DNA of 64,000 nucleotides, taken from the NCBI GenBank assembly GCA_003243425.1, contig QFQP01000010.1:124001-188000 (forward strand), read 5' to 3'. The first letter of the stretch is position 1, and each line of letters starts with the position of its first letter. The position numbers were made by a program, and so were the translations under genes. Of this stretch, positions 7,876 to 15,771 are shown one piece after another. This stretch comes from Archangium gephyra. GTDB taxonomy: Bacteria > Myxococcota > Myxococcia > Myxococcales > Myxococcaceae. The notes under the pieces are model-generated. The model saw only the letters and a list, made by a program, of their open reading frames with translations. It ran no database searches and was not told where the DNA came from.

Positions 7876-8943
7876 ATGCCGACTCTCTTCGACCCGATTT
7901 CTCTGGGCGCCATTGCCGCGCCCAACCGCATGCTGATGGCCCCGCTCACGCGAGGCCGGGCGACTGCCGAACACGTCCCGACCGAGCTGATGGTCGAGTA
8001 CTACCGCCAGCGCGCGGGCGCCGGGCTGATCATCACCGAGGGCACCGGCATCAGCCACGAGGGCCTCGGCTGGCCGAACGCGCCGGGTTTGTGGAACGAC
8101 GCGCAGGTCGAGGCGTGGAAGCCGGTGGTGGAAGCGGTGCACGCGGCGGGTGGTCGCATCGTTCCGCAGCTGTGGCACCTCGGGCGGCTGGCGCGGAAAG
8201 ACGTGACCGGCAACGCGCCGTTCTCTTCGTCTGCGACGACCGCACCTGCCCGGCCCGGAGCGCCCACCAACACCAACGTGCAAGCGCGGCCGATGACCCG
8301 CGACGACATCAATCGCACGCTCGATGACTATTCACAGGCGGCTCGCAACGCGATGCGCGCGGGGTTTGACGGCGTCGCGCTGCATGCAGCCAATGGGTAC
8401 CTGATTGATCAATTCATGCGCGACGGAACCAACTTCCGCGACGATGCGTACGGCGGTTCAGTCGAGAACCGGTTGCGGCTGCTGCGTCAGGTGATGGAGC
8501 GGTTGGTGACGGAAGCGGGCGCGAATCGTGTCGGTGTTCGCTTCTCGCCCAATGGTGAAGTGCAGGGCTGTGACGATTCGAACCCTGAGTCCGTCTTCGT
8601 TCCTGCAGCGGCGCACCTGCAGTCGTTGAACATCGCGTTCCTCGAGCTGCGTGAAGCGGCGCCTGACGGAACGTTCACGAAGAGCGACGTGCCGAAGTTG
8701 AGCCCGAAGATTCGCGCGGTGTTCAAGAACGCGCTGGTGCTCAATCAAGACTTCGACGCGGCGAAGGCGCAGGCAGCGCTCGACGGTGGTGCCGCGGACG
8801 CCATCAGTTTTGGTCGGCCGTTCCTTGCGAACCCGGATCTCGTCGAGCGCTTCCGTCGTGGCGCGGCGCTCAACGCGCCAGATCGCCGCACGTTCTACAC
8901 ACCCGGAGCTGCGGGCTACACCGACTATCCAGCGCTGCCTTGA
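7876..8943 (+). CDS. Old Yellow Enzyme family ene-reductase (NADH:flavin oxidoreductase)
   Basis: 355 residues, full length for an FMN-dependent (beta/alpha)8 Old Yellow Enzyme. Visible signatures are the N-terminal 'APNRMLMAPLTRGRA', 'PQLWHLGR', the catalytic pair His170/Asn173 in 'LHAANGYLIDQF', 'NRVGVRFSPNG', and the C-terminal phosphate-binding 'DAISFGRPFLANPDLVERF'. The His/Asn form is that of classical OYE1-type enzymes. It reduces activated C=C bonds of enones or nitro compounds with NAD(P)H in the cytoplasm; the physiological substrate cannot be read. A TTGACG overlaps the preceding stop codon, 42 bases before this ATG, and may be its promoter. Confidence 0.94.
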   Translation: MPTLFDPISLGAIAAPNRMLMAPLTRGRATAEHVPTELMVEYYRQRAGAGLIITEGTGISHEGLGWPNAPGLWNDAQVEAWKPVVEAVHAAGGRIVPQLWHLGRLARKDVTGNAPFSSSATTAPARPGAPTNTNVQARPMTRDDINRTLDDYSQAARNAMRAGFDGVALHAANGYLIDQFMRDGTNFRDDAYGGSVENRLRLLRQVMERLVTEAGANRVGVRFSPNGEVQGCDDSNPESVFVPAAAHLQSLNIAFLELREAAPDGTFTKSDVPKLSPKIRAVFKNALVLNQDFDAAKAQAALDGGAADAISFGRPFLANPDLVERFRRGAALNAPDRRTFYTPGAAGYTDYPALP

Positions 8944-9041
8944 TGGCGGCCGTCCTTCATGTGTGAGCCGCCGTGCTCGTCCACACGGCTTCTCCCGTCG
9001 AGCTTCTGGTCGCGCACGTCACCTGGCTTCGTGAAATTTCG

Positions 9042-9089
9042 TTCGTGGTGATGAAAACCACAGCCCGGTGTGGTCCAGGTCACCACGAA
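9042..9089. other. 48-base two-stem hairpin between convergent genes
   Basis: A perfect 10-base outer stem (TTCGTGGTGA 9042-9051 with TCACCACGAA 9080-9089) encloses a symmetric 5/5 internal loop and an inner 6-base stem (ACCACA 9057-9062 with TGTGGT 9069-9074) capped by GCCCGG. It sits in the 279-base gap between the Old Yellow Enzyme gene and the convergent helicase gene. No U-tract follows on either strand, so it is not a classic terminator. It could be a factor-assisted bidirectional terminator, a small repeat element or a structured RNA. Nothing else was recognised in the 8944-9222 gap except a palindromic GAAATTTC just upstream. Confidence 0.6.
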
Positions 9090-9222
9090 GCTTCAGGCCG
9101 CGAGTTGAGTGAATTTGCGGCGTGCCGAGAGCCTCGTGGGATCGCGCAGAGCCCGAGAACAATCGCGACCGCCCACCCTCAAGAGCCGTTCAAGTGCGTG
9201 AAGGTGACCTCAATGCCCTTCT

Positions 9223-12144
9223 TCACGCGAACAACCCCAGCAAGTCTTCCCGCGTGAGCGACGCCGCGCCTTCGCCACCTTCGAGCGCCGCTTCGAACAA
9301 CGCGCGCTTCTTGTCCTGCAGCTGAAGAATGCGCTCTTCGACGGTCCCCTGAGACACGAGCCGGTACACGAACACCGGCTTGTCCTGGCCGATGCGGTAC
9401 GCGCGGTCAGCCGCCTGCGCTTCGACCTGCGGGTTCCACCACGGGTCGACGAGGAAGACGTGATCCGCGGCGGTCAACGTCAGACCCGTACCGCCTGCCT
9501 TGAGCGACATCAGCAACACCGTCGGTCCATCGGCGGCCTGGAACTTCTCGGTCACCTCGCCGCGGTTCGACGTGCTGCCATCGAGCCGCGAGAACGAGAG
9601 CCCCGCGGCCGTCAGCTCGGGTTCGATGAGGTCGAGCATCGACGTCCACTGCGAGAACACCAGGCAGCGGTGACCATCGGCCGCCGCGTTGACGATCGAC
9701 TCGACGAGCACCTGCACCTTCGATGAAGTCTTCGCCTGCTGACCGGGCACCAGCGCCACGTGACACGCGGCCTGACGCAGACGCAGCAACGCTTCGAGCG
9801 CCTTGAGCACGCTGCCGCCACTCTCCATCAACCGCACCACGTCGGCGCGTGTCGCTGCGTGCACCGCGTCGTACACGGCGCGTTCCTTGTCTTCGAGCGT
9901 GACGAAGCGAACCGCTTCCGTGCGCGGCGGCAGCTCCGGCGCCACGTCGCGCTTCAAGCGCCGCAGAATGAACGGCGCCAACTTCTTCCGCAGCGCCTGC
10001 GTCGCTTCGGTCGAGCCACTCTCGATGCGCTCGCCATACTTCTCGTTGAACTCACGCCGACCGCCGAGCAGGCCGGGGTTGGTGAAGTGCATCAGGCTCC
10101 ACAACTCTTCGAGCCGGTTCTCGAGCGGCGTGCCCGTCACCGCCAACTTCAGGTCGGCCTTGAGTCGGTACGCCGCGCGCGTGGCCTGACTGTCGGGGTT
10201 CTTGATGGCCTGCGCCTCGTCGAGCACCACCACGCGCCACTTCTTCGCCGCGAGCGCTTCGGCGTCGAGCCGCAACAACGCGTAGGTGGTGATGGTCACG
10301 TCGGCGTCGTTCAGCTGCCGCGAAGGCCCGTGGTACGCGTTCACCGTCATCGACGGCCTGAAGCGCGCGAGCTCGGCCTTCCAGTTCGGCAGCACGCTCG
10401 TCGGGCAGACCACCAGCGAACCCTTCTCGAGCGTGCAAATGGTCTGCAGTGTCTTACCGAGACCCATGTCGTCGGCGAGCACGCCACCGAGCCCCGTCGC
10501 TTTCAGGAAGCCGAGCCAGTCGACGCCGTGCTGTTGATACGGGCGCAACGTCGCCGTCAGACCTTCGGGCAACGTCGCGCGCGGCAGCGTGTCGAAGCCA
10601 TCGACCAGCGGCTTCAACTTCTCGAGGCCTGCGGGCGGAGGCGATTCCATCGACTCGCACAGCTCGGCGAGTTGCGGCAGCGCGTGGTTCGCAACCACAC
10701 CGTCTTCACTGCGCGCCGCGAGCAACGCCTGCACGCGCGCACCATTCGTATCGAGCCACGACTGAGGCAACGGCGCCCAGCCACCGCCTTCGATGGGAAC
10801 GAGACCCAGGCCCTCACGCCACGCGCGCAGCACCGCATCACCACTGACCGACGCGCCCGACGGCCCGCCCTGCACTTCGAACTCCAGCGAGAACTCTGCG
10901 CGCGGCACGCCGAACGCGTCGAGCGTGGTCTTCGCGTTGAGGTGCGGCGTCAGCGACATGCCCACCCCCAGCACCCGCCGTGCGTCACCGGTGAGGCCGC
11001 CACGCCAGTCCTTCAGCTTGTCGACGAAGCGCGCCAGCTCCTGGCCCGAGTACGTGGTGCGCCGCCCGGGAATCAGGCCCATCACGTCACGCAACGACGC
11101 GACGACGCGCGACTCGGCGTTCTCCTTGCGCACCGGCATCGGCCCGCCGATGTGCACCAACCTGGCGCCGTCGACGCGCGCCACCGGCGGGCTGCCGTAC
11201 ACGAGCACCGGCAGCACCGAGAGCCCGATGTCCATCTGCGCCAGCTGCAGCTCGATGCGCGGCTCGAGCGTCTTGTCGATGCGCGGCAACCGGCGCGAGT
11301 AGTTGTCGATGGGGAACCGCAGCGCGAGCTCGGGCAGCGTGCGGCTCATCAGCTCACCGATCTGGTTGCTCTCGTACTTCCGCACCGACGGCAGCGCGTG
11401 CAGCCACGGGCCCGTCAGCTCGGTCTCACCGAGCTTGCACACCGTGTCACCGCAGCGCGCGACGCCGGGGCTCACCACCTCACTCACGCGCGGGTCGGCG
11501 TGAATGGTGACCACGATGTCCGAGCCGTCGTCGACCACCTTCACGCGCGGCAGCATCACCTCGGGCGAGAAGGCGACCGGCTGCCCTTCGAGCAGAATCT
11601 GCTTCGAGGCCTGCAACAGCCCCAGCAGCCCTTCCACGCGATCCGGCGGCAGCGCGCCACGCCACGGCTTCTCGAGCACGCGATCCGCGAGCAGATCTCC
11701 GTTCTCGAGCTGCAGCTTCGACGCGGTGCCGTTCGCCACCATCGACTGCAGCGACTGCGTCAGCGGCTCGACCCTGCCGTCGGCGTGCAGCAGCTCGCGG
11801 GTCACCGTGAGGCCGTTCTCGACCTTCGTGAAGCGGTAGACCAACCGTGTCCACGTCTGCGCGGTGGTGGCCACCTGCGCGCCGCCCTGCGCGAGCGTGA
11901 TGGCCGACGCCACCACGTGCTCACACGGGTCGAACGCGCCGTCGCAGCTGCACTCCCACGAATCGTCGGGCGTCAGATAGACGGTGAACGCCACCGGCCG
12001 GCCCGCGGGCTTCACGCGGAACACGTGCTCCTTGCCGTTCACCTTTTCGAGCGCGGCCGCACCGGCACGCGCGAGCTTCACGCCGTTGGCCCAGAGCGCG
12101 GGTTTGGCCTCACCGCGAATGGCATCGAGCAACGCTTGCGACAT
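9223..12144 (-). CDS. SWIM zinc-finger SNF2/DEAD-like helicase
   Basis: 973 residues. The N-terminus has a SWIM zinc motif, C-x-C-x6-C-x-H at residues 65-76 ('CSCDGAFDPCEH'). A long middle region of about 450 residues is of the bacterial SNF2-associated kind. The ATPase core follows: Walker A 'ADDMGLGKTLQT' (about 552-563), the DEAQ box 'VVLDEAQAIKNP' (about 638), 'TGTPLENRLEELWSLM', and C-terminal motifs 'VFSQWTSMLDLIE' and 'DPWWNPQVEAQAADRAYRIGQ'. It is a cytoplasmic dsDNA translocase or nucleoprotein remodeller of the HepA/RapA-like bacterial SNF2 group. A GAGG precedes the ATG by about seven bases. It stands alone, with no restriction or defence partner nearby. Confidence 0.95.
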   Translation of the reverse strand: MSQALLDAIRGEAKPALWANGVKLARAGAAALEKVNGKEHVFRVKPAGRPVAFTVYLTPDDSWECSCDGAFDPCEHVVASAITLAQGGAQVATTAQTWTRLVYRFTKVENGLTVTRELLHADGRVEPLTQSLQSMVANGTASKLQLENGDLLADRVLEKPWRGALPPDRVEGLLGLLQASKQILLEGQPVAFSPEVMLPRVKVVDDGSDIVVTIHADPRVSEVVSPGVARCGDTVCKLGETELTGPWLHALPSVRKYESNQIGELMSRTLPELALRFPIDNYSRRLPRIDKTLEPRIELQLAQMDIGLSVLPVLVYGSPPVARVDGARLVHIGGPMPVRKENAESRVVASLRDVMGLIPGRRTTYSGQELARFVDKLKDWRGGLTGDARRVLGVGMSLTPHLNAKTTLDAFGVPRAEFSLEFEVQGGPSGASVSGDAVLRAWREGLGLVPIEGGGWAPLPQSWLDTNGARVQALLAARSEDGVVANHALPQLAELCESMESPPPAGLEKLKPLVDGFDTLPRATLPEGLTATLRPYQQHGVDWLGFLKATGLGGVLADDMGLGKTLQTICTLEKGSLVVCPTSVLPNWKAELARFRPSMTVNAYHGPSRQLNDADVTITTYALLRLDAEALAAKKWRVVVLDEAQAIKNPDSQATRAAYRLKADLKLAVTGTPLENRLEELWSLMHFTNPGLLGGRREFNEKYGERIESGSTEATQALRKKLAPFILRRLKRDVAPELPPRTEAVRFVTLEDKERAVYDAVHAATRADVVRLMESGGSVLKALEALLRLRQAACHVALVPGQQAKTSSKVQVLVESIVNAAADGHRCLVFSQWTSMLDLIEPELTAAGLSFSRLDGSTSNRGEVTEKFQAADGPTVLLMSLKAGGTGLTLTAADHVFLVDPWWNPQVEAQAADRAYRIGQDKPVFVYRLVSQGTVEERILQLQDKKRALFEAALEGGEGAASLTREDLLGLFA

Positions 12145-12186
12145 GCGCGGGCCTCTATCAGCCCGCGTGTCGGTTGAGGCCGTGCA

Positions 12187-12591
12187 TCAGGCGAGGGTGC
12201 GCGTGTGACCCTTCTCGCAGACCAGCGTCTTCTCGACCTCGCCCTGCTTCATGCTGCGGCCGCACACCCGGCACGACGGCAACGCGTTGGCGGTGATGGG
12301 GTTCGGGGTGGGCTTGGGCCTGGGCACCACCGTCAACACCGGCGGAGCGACGGGCGCGGGCGCTTCCACGACCTCGGCCTTCGCTTCGATCTTCGCAGCC
12401 GGCGGCGTGGGCGCCGGGGTGGTGTTCGCGCCGGGACGCAGGCGCATCAATTCGTCGCGCACCTTGGCGAGCAGCTCGCCGCGCACACCCTTGTACTTGG
12501 CCTGCATCGAAGAGAGCTGCTCCATCATCTCTTCGAACTGCTGCAGCCGGCCTTGATCCAACATCGTTCGGGAATCAGCCATGACAGTCAT
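12187..12591 (-). CDS. Coiled-coil protein with C-terminal zinc ribbon
   Basis: 134 residues from ATG 12591, chosen over ATG 12582 because GAGG lies six bases before it. Residues 10-50 are a charged helical segment, probably coiled coil ('QQFEEMMEQLSSMQAKYKGV'). Residues 55-105 are a Pro/Ala linker. The end is a zinc-knuckle-like C-x2-C...C-x2-H ('CRVCGRSMKQGEVEK...CEKGH'). The zinc ribbon and helical rod suggest a nucleic-acid or protein-binding accessory factor, but no named family is recognised. It lies upstream of the helicase gene on the same strand, 43 bases apart, so co-expression is possible. Confidence 0.75.
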   Translation of the reverse strand: MTVMADSRTMLDQGRLQQFEEMMEQLSSMQAKYKGVRGELLAKVRDELMRLRPGANTTPAPTPPAAKIEAKAEVVEAPAPVAPPVLTVVPRPKPTPNPITANALPSCRVCGRSMKQGEVEKTLVCEKGHTRTLA

Positions 12592-12696
12592 AGGTCACCT
12601 CGGTGATGACTATTCCTGCGCACCCGGGTTGATCCTCGCAAGGGCTGTTCTGAGCGCAGATCCACGCGGCTGCGGAAGTCACCTGAACGCAGCGAG

Positions 12697-12724
12697 TTGG
12701 CTCGATTCTCTGATCCAATAATTT
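12697..12724 (+). promoter_or_regulatory. Weak candidate promoter for the histidine kinase
   Basis: TTGGCT (12697-12702) and TAATTT (12719-12724), 16 bases apart, stand in the only A/T-rich patch of the 219-base divergent gap 12592-12810. The patch also contains CCAA-TAATT-TTGG (12715-12727), a small inverted repeat that could be an operator. The predicted start would give an 80-base leader for the kinase gene at 12811. The assignment rests on pattern alone. Confidence 0.25.
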
Positions 12725-12810
12725 TGGCCTCGCCCCTCTGAAAGGCCGGTTTTCAGCCTCGGGCGCGTTTTCAGCAGATCCACACCGGTGCACGGGTAGC
12801 TTCGCGCGCG

Positions 12811-14325
12811 ATGAACTCCTGGGCCGCGGTTCACGTTCTCGCAGCGACGTCGGGGCTGGTGGTGGCGGCGCTGGCGTTGTCGCGCGGTTCGCCCAGCCCG
12901 TTGCGGCGGCCGCTCGCGCTGCTGGGCGCCGTGCAGTTCGCGTGGAACGCAGCGTCGACGGGGCTGCAGCTCACGCGGCACGAGGCGTACTCGTGGCTGG
13001 GCACCATCGCCGCGCCCTTCTTCCCGCCGCTGGCGCTCTACTTCGTGCTCATCTTCGTGGGCCGTCGCACCCGGCGCCGCACGCTGCTGCGCGCGAGCTG
13101 GGTCTTCTTCGTCGCCCAGTCGCTGTGCTCGCTCGTCGAGCTGATCATTCCCGGCGAACAGCTTCCCGGCGGGCTGGTGGTCACCGCCGAGGTGTTGCTC
13201 GTCACCAGTCTCCCGCTCGCGGCCTGGGGCATCGTGGAGGTCGCGCTGCACCTCAAGCGCGTCACCACGCCGCTCGAACGCAATCGGTCGCAGGTGCTGC
13301 TGTTCGCCATCGTGGTGGTGGTCGCGTTGCTGGTGACGGACCCCCTCGCAGACATGGGGCTGCAGCTCCCGCGGCTCTCGGCGCTCGGCAGCTTCACCTT
13401 CAACGTGCTGCTGCTTCACCTCACGCTGGGGCTCGGGCTGTTCAAGAGCGAGCGGCCGCGTCGCGTGGCGCTGGGGCAGGCGGTGGTGGTGGGGCTGCTC
13501 TTCGCGACCAGCTACCTCGTCTTCTACCTCGCGTTCCAGGACCGCATGGGGGTGCTGATCACCGCGCTCACCGCGTTGTCGCTGGTGCTGGCGATCATCA
13601 CCTGGCTGTTCGTGAACAGCGCGTCAGCGGCGAAGGTCGGCCTCGAGCGGTTCGCGACGCTCGGCCGCTTCTCGGCGCAGATGGCGCACGACCTCAAGAA
13701 CCCGCTGGCCGCGGCCATCGGCGCCTCGGAGTACCTCGCCGAAGAGCTGCGTCGCGACGGCCGTGAAGACACGCGCGCGATGTCGGAGCTGGTCGTGCAG
13801 CAACTGCAGCGGCTGGGCACGGTCATCGACCGTTACCAGCGGCTCTCGCGCCTCGAAGCGCAGCGAGCGCCCACCGACGTGAACGCGCTGGTGACGAAGG
13901 TGTTGTCGCTGCAGTCCTTCGCCGCAGGCCACGGCATCGCCATCGACACGAGGCTGACCCAACCTGCGCCGCGCCCCGCCATCGACGCCGACCTGCTCGC
14001 CTCGGCGCTCGAGAACCTGGTGAAGAACGGCATCGAGGCCATGCCGAAGGGCGGCACCTTGACGGTGTCGACCGACGTGCAACGCGACGACGAAGCGCGG
14101 GTGGTCATCGCCGTACGCGACACCGGCACCGGCCTCGATGCACGCGCCCTCGAGCAGGCCTTCGAGCCCTTCTTCACCACCAAGGCGACGGGCAGCGGGC
14201 TGGGCCTCGCCTTCGTTCGTGAGGTGGCGCAGGCGCACGGTGGCGACGTCGGGCTGGTGTCGCGCGAAGGCGCGGGCACCACGGTTTCGCTGTGGATTCC
14301 GGCCGATATCGATTCGAACGAATAG
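12811..14325 (+). CDS. Membrane sensor histidine kinase (NtrB-type catalytic core)
   Basis: 504 residues. The first 270 residues hold about eight hydrophobic helices with little periplasmic loop, resembling 7TM-type input modules. The kinase core has the H-box 'MAHDLKNPLAA' with His293, an N-box 'LENLVKNGIEAM', a G1 box 'VRDTGTGLD' and 'TKATGSGLGLAFV'. It should phosphorylate the sigma-54 response regulator encoded 75 bases downstream. An in-frame TAG (14323-14325) ends the protein, but the same frame stays open for 18 more codons with protein-like character ('DPERLMRKRLAELS', stop at 14380). No clear Shine-Dalgarno precedes the ATG. Confidence 0.93.
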   Translation: MNSWAAVHVLAATSGLVVAALALSRGSPSPLRRPLALLGAVQFAWNAASTGLQLTRHEAYSWLGTIAAPFFPPLALYFVLIFVGRRTRRRTLLRASWVFFVAQSLCSLVELIIPGEQLPGGLVVTAEVLLVTSLPLAAWGIVEVALHLKRVTTPLERNRSQVLLFAIVVVVALLVTDPLADMGLQLPRLSALGSFTFNVLLLHLTLGLGLFKSERPRRVALGQAVVVGLLFATSYLVFYLAFQDRMGVLITALTALSLVLAIITWLFVNSASAAKVGLERFATLGRFSAQMAHDLKNPLAAAIGASEYLAEELRRDGREDTRAMSELVVQQLQRLGTVIDRYQRLSRLEAQRAPTDVNALVTKVLSLQSFAAGHGIAIDTRLTQPAPRPAIDADLLASALENLVKNGIEAMPKGGTLTVSTDVQRDDEARVVIAVRDTGTGLDARALEQAFEPFFTTKATGSGLGLAFVREVAQAHGGDVGLVSREGAGTTVSLWIPADIDSNE

Positions 14326-14400
14326 AACTCGGCCGCCGACCCCGAACGCCTCATGCGCAAGCGGCTCGCCGAGTTGTCCTGAGTTACGGTGCCCCGCTCC

Positions 14401-15771
14401 ATGAGTGACACGAACGCGATTCTGGTCGTCGACGACGATGAAGCGGTGGGCCGGGTGCTGGCGGCGCTGCTGACGCAGGACGGTCACAAGGCGACGTGGG
14501 TGAACTCGACCGAGGCCGCGTTGGCGACGATGGAGAAGCGCGCGTTCGACCTCGTCGTGAGCGACGTGCGCATGCCGGGCCTCTCGGGGCTGGAATTGCT
14601 GAAGTTGGTACGTGCGAAATCTCCGGAGCTGCCGGTCATCATCCTCACCGCGCACGGCACCGTGCCCATGGCCGTCGAAGCGATGCGCGATGGCGCCGCC
14701 GATTTCATGTTGAAGCCCTTCAACCGCGAAGAGGTGTTGTTCACGGTGAAGAAGGTGCTCGCCGCGTCTTCGACGGAACGTGCAGCGCCTCCGCAGCAGC
14801 CGCGCGCGAAGAATGAAACGGCTGATGGAATGGTGGGCCGGTCTTCTGCGCTCGACGAAGCACGCGGGCTCATTCGCCAGGCTGCGCCGAGCAACGCCAC
14901 CGTCCTGGTGCTCGGTGAAACGGGCACCGGCAAGGAGCTCGCTGCACGCGCCCTCCACGCGCTGTCGCCTCGCGCGAAGGGGCCGTTCGTGCGGCTCAAC
15001 TGCGGCGCGCTGCCCGAGTCGCTCTTCGAGTCGGAGCTCTTCGGCTACGAAAAAGGCGCGTTCACCGGCGCCGTCGCGCGCAAGCCCGGCCGCGTGGAGC
15101 TCGCCGAAGGCGGGACCCTGTTCCTCGACGAAGTGGGCGAACTCTCGGCCGCGTCGCAGGTGAAGCTGCTGCGGCTGCTGCAGGAAAAGGAGTTCGAGCG
15201 GCTCGGCGGCACGCAGACCCTCAAGGCCGCCGTGCGCGTCATCGCCGCCACGCACCGCAACCTCCAGGAGCGCGTGCAGACCGGCGAGTTCCGCGAAGAC
15301 CTCTATTACCGGCTCAACGTGGTGCCGATTTCGCTGCCGCCGCTGCGCGCGCGCCGCGAAGACGTGCCGGAGCTGGTGAAGCACTTCGTGGCGACCCTGG
15401 GCGCGCAGAACGGCCGGCCGAAGGTCGTGCTCGCCGAAGACGCGCTGCATTTGCTGTCGTCACAGCCGTGGCCCGGCAACGTGCGCCAGCTGCAGAACTT
15501 CATCGAGCGCCTGCTGGTGCTCTCGCCGCCCGGCGACGTCATCGACAAGGTCACCGTCGAAAAGGAGCTCGCGCGCGCGGGCGCCGACGCCAGGCCCGTC
15601 GAAGTCAGCGGCGAGTCGCTGGGTGACCGGCGCCGCGATGCCGAAAAGCAGGCGGTAGAAGAAGCGCTGCAGAAGGCCCGGGGCAACCGCAGCGTCGCCG
15701 CGCGGCTGCTGGGCGTCAGCCGGCGCACGCTCTACAACAAGCTCGACACGCTCGGCCTCGCGCAGGAGTAA
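14401..15771 (+). CDS. NtrC-family sigma-54 response regulator
   Basis: 456 residues from ATG 14401 (an upstream GTG at 14389 is possible). The receiver domain has the acidic pair 'VVDDDEAV', phospho-acceptor Asp55 ('VSDVRMPG') and 'LKPF'. The AAA+ domain has Walker A 'GETGTGKEL', the sigma-54 contact loop GAFTGA at residues 219-224 and Walker B 'GTLFLDEVGEL'. The C-terminal Fis-type HTH is 'RSVAARLLGVSRRTLYNKL'. It activates transcription from -24/-12 promoters when phosphorylated, probably by the kinase upstream. Its stop codon abuts the stop codon of the convergent glycosyltransferase gene with no gap. Confidence 0.96.
   Translation: MSDTNAILVVDDDEAVGRVLAALLTQDGHKATWVNSTEAALATMEKRAFDLVVSDVRMPGLSGLELLKLVRAKSPELPVIILTAHGTVPMAVEAMRDGAADFMLKPFNREEVLFTVKKVLAASSTERAAPPQQPRAKNETADGMVGRSSALDEARGLIRQAAPSNATVLVLGETGTGKELAARALHALSPRAKGPFVRLNCGALPESLFESELFGYEKGAFTGAVARKPGRVELAEGGTLFLDEVGELSAASQVKLLRLLQEKEFERLGGTQTLKAAVRVIAATHRNLQERVQTGEFREDLYYRLNVVPISLPPLRARREDVPELVKHFVATLGAQNGRPKVVLAEDALHLLSSQPWPGNVRQLQNFIERLLVLSPPGDVIDKVTVEKELARAGADARPVEVSGESLGDRRRDAEKQAVEEALQKARGNRSVAARLLGVSRRTLYNKLDTLGLAQE

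Noticed and set aside
8973..9257. 94-codon frame in the gap before the helicase gene
   Set aside because: No Shine-Dalgarno or family resemblance, it runs through the 9042-9089 hairpin and into the convergent helicase gene.
12575..12793. 72-codon minus-strand frame upstream of the zinc-ribbon gene
   Set aside because: Spans the A/T-rich promoter patch, has no start signal and looks random.
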